From: Syntrophus aciditrophicus SB
Lineage (GTDB): Bacteria > Desulfobacterota > Syntrophia > Syntrophales > Syntrophaceae
Assembly (NCBI RefSeq): GCF_000013405.1
Contig: NC_007759.1
Coordinates: 1,737,001 to 1,801,000 of the forward strand
Length of the DNA: 64,000 bases
Reading direction: 5' to 3'
The notes under the pieces are model-generated. The model saw only the letters and a program-made list of their open reading frames with translations. It was not told where the DNA came from and searched no databases. Shown piece after piece: positions 50,186 through 58,709 of this stretch (its first letter is position 1; every line of letters begins with the position of its first letter). A program made the translations under genes and the position numbers.

Positions 50186-51242
50186 CTATTATAAGATCCT
50201 GGGCGTAGAGAAAAGCGCCTCGACTGAGGAAATAAAAAAGAGCTATCGACAGCTCGCCATGCAGCACCACCCTGATCGGAATCCGGGCGACAAGGAGGCT
50301 GAGGAGCGATTCAAGGAGGCAGCCGAGGCCTACGAGGTCCTAAGCGATCCTGAGAAAAGGGGCATCTACGACCGGTACGGCCATTCGGGGTTAAACGGGG
50401 CCGGCTACCGGGGGTTCACGGATTTCGAAGACATCTTTGCCAGTTTCGGAGACATCTTCGGGGACTTCTTCGGCGGCCGTGCGGGGCGAACCCGCGCCCG
50501 ATCAAGCGTCAGGGCGGGGGCGGACCTGCGGTATGACCTGCGCGTTCCCTTCCTGGATGCCGCGCTTGGCACAACGACCGAAATCAGAATTGAAAAGTCC
50601 ATTCGCTGCCCTACCTGCGGCGGTTCCCGTTGCGCACCGGGAACTTCGCCGCAGCTCTGCGATCTTTGCGGGGGGCGCGGTCAGGTGACCCAGTCCAAGG
50701 GCTTCTTCAGCATCCGTTCGACCTGTCCCCAGTGTCACGGTATGGGCAGCGTAATCGCGAGTCTCTGTCGGAAATGTTCCGGTCGGGGAAAAGTCCGATC
50801 GAGCAAGACCGTCCAGCTCAAGATACCGGCGGGCGTGGAAACGGGTTCCAAACTCAGAGTAAGGGGGGAAGGAGAGGAAGGAGTATCCGGTGGCCCCAGC
50901 GGCGATCTCTACGTCTTCATCACAGTGGAGCCGCACGATCTGTTTGAAAGAAACGGGAACGACATCCACTGCTGCGTTCTCATCACCTTCGTTCAGGCCG
51001 CCTTGGGAGGCGCTGTGGAGGTGCCTACCCTGCGAGGTAGGGAGTCTTTGAAGATCCCTCCGGGAACACAGTCGGGAAGCCGCTTTCGCCTCCGAGGCAA
51101 GGGAATTGCGAGCCTGCAGGGAGACGGTTACGGCGATCAGGTGATCGAAACCGTGGTGACTGTGCCGACGAACCTGACGAGGCGACAAGAGGAACTGCTA
51201 AAGGAATTTGAGAGGTTGGAAAACGAAAAAAGGGGGTCTTGA
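50169..51242 (+). CDS. dnaJ: DnaJ (Hsp40) co-chaperone
   Basis: Start at ATG 50169 so that the protein begins [18 protein letters not shown] (the frame stays open upstream inside the previous gene). The 357-residue protein has a J domain with HHPDRNPGD (HPD motif), a Gly/Phe-rich region ([16 protein letters not shown]), four CxxCxGxG-type zinc repeats ([36 protein letters not shown]) and the C-terminal substrate-binding domain. It stimulates DnaK; no dnaK is present in the window, so it likely works with the host DnaK. Confidence 0.95.
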   Translation: MITRRDYYKILGVEKSASTEEIKKSYRQLAMQHHPDRNPGDKEAEERFKEAAEAYEVLSDPEKRGIYDRYGHSGLNGAGYRGFTDFEDIFASFGDIFGDFFGGRAGRTRARSSVRAGADLRYDLRVPFLDAALGTTTEIRIEKSIRCPTCGGSRCAPGTSPQLCDLCGGRGQVTQSKGFFSIRSTCPQCHGMGSVIASLCRKCSGRGKVRSSKTVQLKIPAGVETGSKLRVRGEGEEGVSGGPSGDLYVFITVEPHDLFERNGNDIHCCVLITFVQAALGGAVEVPTLRGRESLKIPPGTQSGSRFRLRGKGIASLQGDGYGDQVIETVVTVPTNLTRRQEELLKEFERLENEKRGS

Positions 51243-51290
51243 CAAGGCCGAATCTGTGATTATTTTACGCTCAAAAAAGGCATTAAACTT

Positions 51291-51307
51291 AACACTATCA
51301 TAGTGTT
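51291..51307 (+). promoter_or_regulatory. Palindrome upstream of hsp20
   Basis: AACACTA-TCA-TAGTGTT is a perfect 7+7 bp palindrome, 38 bp before the hsp20 start. TTGACA lies 51239-51244. It does not match CIRCE (TTAGCACTC-N9-GAGTGCTAA). Confidence 0.5.
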
Positions 51308-51345
51308 GCAAACAAATATTCCGAAAGGGAAAGGAGGAAAAGCAT

Positions 51346-51837
51346 ATGATTAGAAACCTGTTGCCCACCGTATGGCGGAGAAGCGAAACGCCCCTGCGAC
51401 GCGCAGAGGAAAGCCCCTTCTTGGCCCTGCATCGGGAAATGAACCGGATGTTCGACGACTTTTCCCGAGGCTTTGACTTGTCGCCCTTTGATGGCGGATG
51501 GAGTTGGGGCTTTTCGCCCCCGGTCGACGTTCGGGAGGACGAAAAAGAGGTCACCGTGAAGGCCGAGCTGCCGGGCATGGAGGAGAAGGACATTGAGGTG
51601 AATCTTGCCGACAATGGCCTCACGATCAAGGGGGAGAAGAAGGCCGAGAAGGAAGAGAAGGGGAAGGACAATTGGTATCGGGAGACGAGCTACGGTGCCT
51701 TCCATAGGTTCATCCCGCTTCCCGAAGGACTCGACAAGGAGAAAGTTGATGCTCGCTTCAAGAACGGCGTCTTGACCGTTACCCTTCGCCGGTTGGAAGA
51801 GGCCAAGGGGAAGAAGATCGCTATCAAAGCGGAATAG
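51346..51837 (+). CDS. Small heat-shock protein (Hsp20/alpha-crystallin)
   Basis: A 163-residue protein with the alpha-crystallin domain: SPPVDVREDEKEVTVKAELPGM, KDIEVNLADNGLTIKGEKK, SYGAFHRFIPLPEGL, and the A-x-x-x-n-GVL motif ARFKNGVLTVTL. The N-terminus is variable (RNLLPTVWRRSET). It holds unfolding proteins for DnaJ/DnaK and GroEL. AAAGGAGGAAA precedes the ATG. Confidence 0.95.
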   Translation: MIRNLLPTVWRRSETPLRRAEESPFLALHREMNRMFDDFSRGFDLSPFDGGWSWGFSPPVDVREDEKEVTVKAELPGMEEKDIEVNLADNGLTIKGEKKAEKEEKGKDNWYRETSYGAFHRFIPLPEGLDKEKVDARFKNGVLTVTLRRLEEAKGKKIAIKAE

Positions 51838-51868
51838 CCGTGCTGACGGCGTCATTTGAATTAGTGAG

Positions 51869-51904
51869 TTCCCCCCGGCCATTGGGCGGGGGGAAACCCT
51901 TTTT
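51869..51904 (+). terminator. Terminator between hsp20 and groES
   Basis: CCCCCCGGCC pairs with GGGCGGGGGG (one bulge), followed after a few bases by TTTTT. It separates the hsp20 from the groESL transcription unit. Confidence 0.65.
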
Positions 51905-52009
51905 GACCGAGCCTGATCCTCTCCGACCCGGAATTCACCGGATCAACAAAATCACGATTGCGGGGGCATCCCCGCTCGTTCATCATTATTCTAGAAGGAG
52001 GTTTTGAAA

Positions 52010-52300
52010 ATGAAGTTTAAACCGTTACATGATCGGATCGTGGTGTCACGCGTCGATGCAGAAGAGAAGACTGCCGGCGGGATCATCATCCCGGATACGG
52101 CCAAGGAGAAACCCCAGGAGGGGAAAATTATCGCCGTCGGTCCTGGCAAACGGGACAATGACGGGAATATCATCCCCTTGGACGTGAAAGCAGGCGACCG
52201 GGTTTTGTTTTCCAAATGGGCCGGCACGGAGTTCAAGCTTGACGGTCAGGAGCATATGATCATGAAAGAGGACGATATCCTCGGCATTATTGAATCATAA
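52010..52300 (+). CDS. groES: GroES co-chaperonin
   Basis: A 96-residue protein (start ATG 52010, AAGGAGG nine bases upstream). It begins [20 protein letters not shown] and has the mobile loop [20 protein letters not shown] and the [13 protein letters not shown] motif, with a terminal DDILGIIE. It forms the lid of GroEL. groEL starts 18 bp downstream with an AAGGAGG ribosome site. No CIRCE element occurs upstream. Confidence 0.97.
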   Translation: MKFKPLHDRIVVSRVDAEEKTAGGIIIPDTAKEKPQEGKIIAVGPGKRDNDGNIIPLDVKAGDRVLFSKWAGTEFKLDGQEHMIMKEDDILGIIES

Positions 52301-52318
52301 TACAAGGAGGTAGGAACC

Positions 52319-53947
52319 ATGCCTGCAAAGGAAATAAAATATGATATGCAAGCCCGCGAAAAAATAATGAAGGGCGTTGATACGTTGGCCAATGCGGTAA
52401 AAGTCACCCTGGGACCCAAAGGACGGAATGTGGCTATCGCCAAATCCTGGGGCGCCCCTCAGGTCACAAAGGACGGCGTTACCGTGGCCAAAGAGATTGA
52501 GTTGGAAGACAAATTCGAAAACATGGGGGCGCAGATGGTCAAAGAAGTTGCCTCCAAGACTTCGGATAAGGCGGGCGACGGCACCACGACGGCTACCGTG
52601 CTCGCCCAGGCGATTTATCGTGAAGGATCCAAGCTTGTCGTCTCCGGTATGAACCCCATGTCGCTGAAGCGAGGGATCGACAAGGGGGTGGCTCTCGTTG
52701 TGGATGAACTGAAGAAGCGCAGTAAGACCATCAGCGACAAGAAGGAGATTGCCCAGATTGGCACCATTTCGGCAAACAACGATGCGACTATTGGAAACAT
52801 CATCTCCGAAGCAATGGAGAAAGTCGGCAAGGATGGGGTGATCACCGTTGAAGAAGCCAAGGGAATGGAAACCGAATTGGAGATCGTTGAAGGGATGCAG
52901 TTCGATCGGGGCTATGTCTCGCCCTACTTTGTCACCGATGCGGAGAAAATGGAGGTCCGCCTGGATGATCCCTATATCCTGCTCCATGAAAAGAAGATCA
53001 GCGCCATGAAAGACATGGTTCCTCTTCTGGAGCAGATCGCCAAGACGGGCAAGCCGCTCCTGCTCGTCGCGGAAGATATCGAGGGAGAGGCTTTGGCCAC
53101 CCTGGTCGTCAACAAGATGCGCGGGACCCTCAAATGCGTGGCAGTCAAGGCACCTGGCTTCGGAGACCGCCGCAAGGCCATGCTCCAGGATATCGCCGTT
53201 CTGACGGGAGGAAATCTTATTTCCGAGGACGTGGGAATAAAGTTAGAGAACGTCACGCTTCAGGATCTGGGCACTTGCAAGAAGGTCACTGTTGACAAGG
53301 ACAATACCACCATCGTGGACGGCGCCGGCAACCGCGCTGACATCGAAGGGCGCGTGAAGCAGATCCGGGCGGAGATCGAGGAGACAAAATCGGACTATGA
53401 CCGGGAGAAGCTCCAGGAGCGGCTGGCCAAGATCGTCGGGGGCGTGGCGGTTATCAGAGTTGGCGCCGCCACGGAGATCGAGATGAAAGAGAAGAAAGCG
53501 CGGGTCGAGGATGCCTTGCATGCCACGCGAGCCGCTGTTGAAGAGGGCATTGTTCCGGGCGGCGGCGTGGCATTCATCCGCTCCATCGGTGCATTGGCGG
53601 ATGCAAAATTGCCCGATGAGGAGCAACAGGGATTGAACATCGTCCGGCGCGCCTTGGAAGAGCCGTTACGTCAGATCGCCGCCAACGCAGGCTGCGAAGG
53701 CTCCATTGTAGTGGAAAAGGTGAAGGAGTCAAACGGGACTCATGGTTTCGACGCCGAAACTGAGCAGTACGTTGACATGCTGAAGGCCGGGATCATCGAT
53801 CCCACGAAGGTCGCCCGCTTTGCCCTCCAGAACGCCGCGTCGGTTGCTTCGCTCCTATTGACCACCGAGGCGATGATCGCGGAAAAGCCGAAGAAGAAAG
53901 AACCGCCCATGCCTGCCATGCCGTCGGACATGGGGGATTATGACTAA
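52319..53947 (+). CDS. groEL: GroEL chaperonin
   Basis: A 542-residue chaperonin. ATP-site motifs include [24 protein letters not shown] and [15 protein letters not shown]. The C-terminus ends with [18 protein letters not shown], lacking the usual GGM-repeat tail. This is likely an extra, element-borne groEL; a housekeeping copy would be expected elsewhere. The product folds proteins together with GroES. Confidence 0.97.
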   Translation: MPAKEIKYDMQAREKIMKGVDTLANAVKVTLGPKGRNVAIAKSWGAPQVTKDGVTVAKEIELEDKFENMGAQMVKEVASKTSDKAGDGTTTATVLAQAIYREGSKLVVSGMNPMSLKRGIDKGVALVVDELKKRSKTISDKKEIAQIGTISANNDATIGNIISEAMEKVGKDGVITVEEAKGMETELEIVEGMQFDRGYVSPYFVTDAEKMEVRLDDPYILLHEKKISAMKDMVPLLEQIAKTGKPLLLVAEDIEGEALATLVVNKMRGTLKCVAVKAPGFGDRRKAMLQDIAVLTGGNLISEDVGIKLENVTLQDLGTCKKVTVDKDNTTIVDGAGNRADIEGRVKQIRAEIEETKSDYDREKLQERLAKIVGGVAVIRVGAATEIEMKEKKARVEDALHATRAAVEEGIVPGGGVAFIRSIGALADAKLPDEEQQGLNIVRRALEEPLRQIAANAGCEGSIVVEKVKESNGTHGFDAETEQYVDMLKAGIIDPTKVARFALQNAASVASLLLTTEAMIAEKPKKKEPPMPAMPSDMGDYD

Positions 53948-53958
53948 CCCCTCCTGAA

Positions 53959-53997
53959 GCCGCCCTCCCGCTTCCGGGAAACCGGGGCGGGGGCGGT
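53959..53997 (+). terminator. GC-rich hairpin after groEL
   Basis: GCCGCCCTCC pairs with a GGGGGCGGT-rich stretch (near-perfect stem). The following sequence has only a weak pyrimidine run, so termination is likely but not certain. Confidence 0.45.
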
Positions 53998-54016
53998 CCC
54001 TCCCTTTGTTCGCGCA

Positions 54017-55756
54017 ATGAGAAGTTCATATCAAACCATACCGAAATCCACGGCCGTTCCATCTGCACTGGCAGCTAAGGAACTCCTGAAACTTTCCGGC
54101 AGCGCCCTGCTCAACCGCATCCTGGACGAGGAGAGTCCCAAGGTCTTTATCCGCTGCCTTCCGGAAGAGGACTTCTTCTGGATCGTCAAGAGGATCGGCG
54201 AGGCGGACTGCCTTCCCCTCCTGAGGCTCGCCTCGGAGGATCAGTGGGAATACCTTCTTGATCTGGAGACCTGGGAGAAGGACCGGCTTGATGCGGACAG
54301 GGTGCTGTCGTGGCTTTCGCAGCTGAGCGACGCCGATCCGGCGCGATTCGCCGTCTGGCTATTCAGCCAAGGTGATGCCCTGTTTTCCTTGCTCATCAAC
54401 GGGAAAGCGGAAGTCATCATCAGGGACGGCGAAGAGGAAGCCGATCTTTCAGCGGGATATTTCACGCTGGATGGTCTGTTCTATATCCGGCCAATCAGGG
54501 AAGAGGATCGCGAGGCCATCGAAGGGCTTCTGCGGACCCTGGCCAGTAAGGATCATCATGCCTACCAGGCTCTTCTTTACGGCCTCGCTGCCCTCATTCC
54601 TACCGAGGTCGAGGAGGAACTCTACCGTTTTAGGAACGGCCGTCTCGCCGAACACGGATTTCTTCCCTACGAGGAGGCAGTTGCCGTATACGCTCCCCTT
54701 GACCCGGCGGTACTTCGCGCCGAGAAGCCGCCGCTCCTTCTTCCTGGACGGCTCTGCTCCACCGAGGAAGGCGCGCTTATCCCTGTCTCTCCGCTCATGC
54801 ATGTCGGAGAGGACCTCCTGTTTGCCGAGGCACTTTCGCGTATCGGCGATCCCCTTCTCCAGGACCGCATCCGCCTGGAATTCGCCGGCCTGTGCAACCG
54901 AATCGTTGCCGCCGACACCCCTGCCGGGGAGATCGATTCCGAACGGCTGTCCGCATCCTGTCGGCGAGCGGCTTCCTATCTGAATGTCGCCCTGGAACGG
55001 CTCTGCGACAAGGACGGCGAGGCGGCGGCAACCCTGCTCAAGGACAACCCCTTGCTGGCGATATTCCGGGTGGGGTACGGCCTGGCCCTGAAGCTTCGCT
55101 GGGAGGCGGATCGGTGGCTAAAGAAGAGCCTCTTTCTCCAGCAGGGGAAGACGAATGCCTTTTGGGGAACACCCTGGGAGGAGACCTTGGAGGGGCTTTG
55201 CGCCCCCCGTCCCCTTTATTTCGCAGGCAGGGAGGCGCAGAATCCGCACCGGGATTTCAGAATGGTCGCGGAACTGGAAGAAACCCGTTGCCGGGTCGAG
55301 CAAGTCAAGGCGATCGACCGCTTGTTGATGGACCTCGCCGTAAGGCACGGAGAAAGCTCGCGATTGCCAGCCTGGGCGGAGACGTTTCATCCGCTTATCT
55401 TCAACCGGTGGGTGCGCGCCATCCTGGGAAGCGTGATGTCGGCGGAGCCCCTCGCGGGGGAAGAAGCGAGGCGCTTCTTCCGTCTGGTCCGCCGGAACGA
55501 CAAGGGACCGCCCTACCGTATGGCGGGATTCAAGGAGGCTTTTATCCGCGACCTCTCCCGGGCGTCCTTCGATGTTGACGAGAAAGCAACGCAAGCCCTT
55601 CGTGAAGCCCTCTCCGGAATCTGGGATTCATTCCGCGGGGAATACGAAAATATCGAAGAAGGAAATCTGGAGAGGCGTTATCTTAGGTTTCTTCGTGTGA
55701 CCCTATTAGATGGTCCCGAGCAGAAAGACCGGTTCAATGAAAGTCCAAAAATTTGA
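54017..55756 (+). CDS. DUF6178 family protein
   Basis: A 579-residue soluble protein. It resembles DUF6178, a family seen mainly in Desulfobacterota: LLKLSGSALLNRILDEESPKV (N-terminal), LPEEDFFWIVKRIGEADCLPLL, DLETWEKDRLD, FTLDGLFYIRPI, AGREAQNPHRDFRMVAELEE. Function unknown. It follows groEL by about 70 bp and is AddA-opposed on the other side. If it is mobile cargo, its family argues for a deltaproteobacterial source. Confidence 0.75.
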   Translation: MRSSYQTIPKSTAVPSALAAKELLKLSGSALLNRILDEESPKVFIRCLPEEDFFWIVKRIGEADCLPLLRLASEDQWEYLLDLETWEKDRLDADRVLSWLSQLSDADPARFAVWLFSQGDALFSLLINGKAEVIIRDGEEEADLSAGYFTLDGLFYIRPIREEDREAIEGLLRTLASKDHHAYQALLYGLAALIPTEVEEELYRFRNGRLAEHGFLPYEEAVAVYAPLDPAVLRAEKPPLLLPGRLCSTEEGALIPVSPLMHVGEDLLFAEALSRIGDPLLQDRIRLEFAGLCNRIVAADTPAGEIDSERLSASCRRAASYLNVALERLCDKDGEAAATLLKDNPLLAIFRVGYGLALKLRWEADRWLKKSLFLQQGKTNAFWGTPWEETLEGLCAPRPLYFAGREAQNPHRDFRMVAELEETRCRVEQVKAIDRLLMDLAVRHGESSRLPAWAETFHPLIFNRWVRAILGSVMSAEPLAGEEARRFFRLVRRNDKGPPYRMAGFKEAFIRDLSRASFDVDEKATQALREALSGIWDSFRGEYENIEEGNLERRYLRFLRVTLLDGPEQKDRFNESPKI

Positions 55757-55871
55757 CGAAGCTGCCACAAGCAAGCATGATGATGTTTTTGTTGGAGTAA
55801 ACGACCTTCTAAGGTAACCTGATGGTCAGTCTCGTTTTCGAAAGCCATCGGCTTTTCCTATCCAAAGCTTA

Positions 55872-58709
55872 TTAAATTATCACAATCCGTTGCGGCTCGT
55901 CCACGAACAGCAGATAGCACTCGACCGGACGCCCTGCGAACAGCCCCTGGAGAATCATCCGGTAGCGGAGCATCTGGGGCCGATACTTGTCAGCCAAATG
56001 GCCGACGCGACCCGTCTTGAAGTCGATGAGGGTGATGCGGTCGGGGGCGATGATGAGCCGGTCCACGATGCCGAAGGTGCGGGTGTCGGAGATGTGCTGT
56101 TCGACGAGGACCTTCCCGGGTCGGAAGAGGATCTCTCGCACCTTCTCTTCGTGCAGGAACCGCTCGACCACGGCCTGCTCTTCTGCGGCGAGGCTGTCAG
56201 GGGCAATCGTTTGGCGATCGCATGTGAGGCGGGCGAGGATCGCGTGGATGCGAAGACCGCGCTCAATTCCCGCCTCGATGGCGGCGGAGCGCAGGGCCGC
56301 GTCCATTTCGTCGCTGTCGGCTGGCACGGCGGGGAGATCGCCCAGATCAGGCTCGATCAGATCCTCATGGTCCGCGGGGCGCGGCTTTTCGAGGCCGTAG
56401 TCATGCCGCCAGCCGAATTCGGTGCGCTCGGCGTCCGCTATAGGTTCCTGGGCCGTTGTAAACATTCGCTCACTGTAGCCCTTCAAGGCGCCCTCCCGGT
56501 CCGCCCGCAGGAGGATCGTCAGACTCTTGGCGGCGCGGGTCGCGGCGACGTAGATGATATTGGCCGTCTCTTCGGCCCTTTCTTCCTTCACAACAGTTAC
56601 CGCCTCGGCAATGGCTGCAGCTCCTTCTATCGGGTCGGTAGCGAGAAAAGCCAGTTCGTCTTTGCTCAGGCTGAGCGGACAGCCATCTTCGGGGTGCGGA
56701 ATTTCGGGCGCCCTGTCGTGCTCCTCTTTCCAGAAAAGAAAGACATGGGGAAATTCAAGGCCCTTGGTACCGTGGATCGTGGCCAGCTTCACCCGGTCAG
56801 CATGCTCTCCCTCGGGTATGGTGATAAGGTGCGACATGGTGAGCAGGTAACGCAGGAAGGCGGCGGCATCGACGGCATCGGGCCGGACGAAGTATCGCTC
56901 CGCCTCATCCCAGAGCGTCTCGATGAGGATGCGCGGAAAATGAGGCGCAAGGTCGCGCAGGGCGGATGCGAAGGCCGCGAACCGGTGCGGCCGGGGCGCG
57001 TTGCCGACAGTTTCGGCGAGCTGCGCGACGGCGGACATCAATGTCGCGCCCTGGGCCTCGCCATAGTCCAAAGACTTGAGGGCGCGAGGAATGAAGCGGC
57101 CGTCGTGGGCCGTGAAAAGCGCGATGAGCGAAAGATAGAGCGCCGTTCCCTCCCGGAGTGACAGCATCTCGCGGCCGCGGATCCCCGAGGTGGGGATTCC
57201 GGCTCTGGCCAGCGCCGCGGCGGCCCTATCCATATGCCTGTTGGTGCGGCACAGCACTGCGATATCGCCCCAGGGGCGACCGCACTCCGCCTTTTTTTTG
57301 ACAATTGCTTCGATGAGCCGCTCGTACACCGGCTCGTCTCCCGCTCCGCAGGCGACCGGGATAACCGCCACCTCGGAGATGCCGCCGTAGGGGTGCTTCG
57401 GCTTTTCCGGCGGCGCCTGCATGTTGACTTTGTCGGTTCCGGCGAAGAGGTCGGCGACCAGATGGTTGAAAAATTCGATAAGAAGCGGTGTCGAACGGTA
57501 GTTGTAAGGAAGAGTCTCGGCAGCAATCTGTCCGCTCGCGAGGGCTGGGGTGAGCGAGGCCCGGAGCATATCGGGCGCCGCCCCCCGCCACTGATAGATC
57601 GACTGTTTCCAGTCTCCCACGAGGAAGATCGACCGGTCTCCCTCGGCATTGCTCCCCACGGAGCCGAGGATATCTTCGATCAAAGGCCGAAGCAGGGTAA
57701 ACTGGATTTGCGACGTGTCCTGAAACTCGTCGAGGAGCAGATGGGCCGTTCGGTGGAAGCCCATTTCATAGAGGCGTGCAGCAAAAAGCGGTCGGTCGGG
57801 GCTGTCCGGTCCATCAAGGGCGATGAGCTTCCGTGGGACGTCGTCGAAGAAGAGCCGTCCGAGTTTTTCCTTCTCCTCGGCAATGACGTCGGCACGCAGG
57901 GCGATGAAACGCTTGAGAAGGGCGCTTCGCAACCGTTTCGTGTTGATGAGGTGTTCGGAGATCAGAACGCGCATTCGCGGATAGAGGTCCTCCAAGGCCG
58001 CGTAGGCGGGCGTGGCGCGATCGGCTGCAGCTACGCGAACATCAGCGAGGTTGTCTTTGAGGAAAAGCGCCCGTTTGAGGTCCACCCCGGCGAGCGGTTC
58101 AAGCAAGGGGGCGGCCACCTGGCTGCGCAGGGCTCCCCGCGTCGCTTCCGCGACGACTTGCACCTTGGCACGCAGCTGATCGTACTCGGCGACAAGCCGC
58201 GACTGTTCGCCCTTGAGTGCATCGAGCAGACGCTCGGGGCAGTCCCATGCCTCCAGTGACTCTCTGCCCTTATCCAGCTCCGCAATCAGGGAATCGGGTT
58301 GCAGATGGAGGATTCGGGCCGCGATCACGATGCTTTCGATGTCGGCCAGAACGCGCGGATGCTGGAAAAAACGCGTGTCGGCGAGCGTGGCGATGATCGC
58401 CTTCTCATGGTCGTCTGCCAACTGCGGAACATAGGCTTCAGTGGAAAGAAACTGGTGAAAGAGCGCATCGATCGTGGAGAAGTGGACCCTAGCGGCCCGC
58501 ATGATGAACCGCAGCTTGTCGACGGGGCTCTCCTTCCCTTCGTCGATAGCATCGAGGATCCTTTTTTCCATTTCTGCCGCCGCGGCGCGGGTGAAGGTGG
58601 CGGCGACAACGAATTCTCCCTCCCGGTCGAGGTGGCTGCGGACCTCACGGGTCAGGCGGAAGGTCTTCCCCGAACCGGCCGAGGCGGTGACGAAAAGGCT
58701 CTTCACCAT
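55872..58709 (-). CDS. addA: AddA-like UvrD-family helicase/nuclease
   Basis: A 945-residue protein starting at ATG 58709 (in the overlap with addB; the frame is open for 23 further codons). Motif I is TASAGSGKTFRL; TRAAAAEMEKRI, STIDALFHQF, LLLDEFQDTSQIQ, FLVGDWKQSIYQWRGA, LPYNYRST and TIHGTKGLEF are UvrD motifs. The C-terminal RecB-type nuclease (FGIVDRLIIAPD, TLIDFKTG, YRPQMLRYRMIL) is present. AddA/AddB process double-strand breaks for recombination. A genuine helicase-nuclease is expected. Confidence 0.93.
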   Translation of the reverse strand: MVKSLFVTASAGSGKTFRLTREVRSHLDREGEFVVAATFTRAAAAEMEKRILDAIDEGKESPVDKLRFIMRAARVHFSTIDALFHQFLSTEAYVPQLADDHEKAIIATLADTRFFQHPRVLADIESIVIAARILHLQPDSLIAELDKGRESLEAWDCPERLLDALKGEQSRLVAEYDQLRAKVQVVAEATRGALRSQVAAPLLEPLAGVDLKRALFLKDNLADVRVAAADRATPAYAALEDLYPRMRVLISEHLINTKRLRSALLKRFIALRADVIAEEKEKLGRLFFDDVPRKLIALDGPDSPDRPLFAARLYEMGFHRTAHLLLDEFQDTSQIQFTLLRPLIEDILGSVGSNAEGDRSIFLVGDWKQSIYQWRGAAPDMLRASLTPALASGQIAAETLPYNYRSTPLLIEFFNHLVADLFAGTDKVNMQAPPEKPKHPYGGISEVAVIPVACGAGDEPVYERLIEAIVKKKAECGRPWGDIAVLCRTNRHMDRAAAALARAGIPTSGIRGREMLSLREGTALYLSLIALFTAHDGRFIPRALKSLDYGEAQGATLMSAVAQLAETVGNAPRPHRFAAFASALRDLAPHFPRILIETLWDEAERYFVRPDAVDAAAFLRYLLTMSHLITIPEGEHADRVKLATIHGTKGLEFPHVFLFWKEEHDRAPEIPHPEDGCPLSLSKDELAFLATDPIEGAAAIAEAVTVVKEERAEETANIIYVAATRAAKSLTILLRADREGALKGYSERMFTTAQEPIADAERTEFGWRHDYGLEKPRPADHEDLIEPDLGDLPAVPADSDEMDAALRSAAIEAGIERGLRIHAILARLTCDRQTIAPDSLAAEEQAVVERFLHEEKVREILFRPGKVLVEQHISDTRTFGIVDRLIIAPDRITLIDFKTGRVGHLADKYRPQMLRYRMILQGLFAGRPVECYLLFVDEPQRIVII

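Noticed and set aside
51838-52009. CIRCE heat-shock operator before groES
   Set aside because: No TTAGCACTC-N9-GAGTGCTAA-like repeat is present.
55890-58259. Long plus-strand frames opposite addA
   Set aside because: No motif and strong match to the codon shadow of addA.
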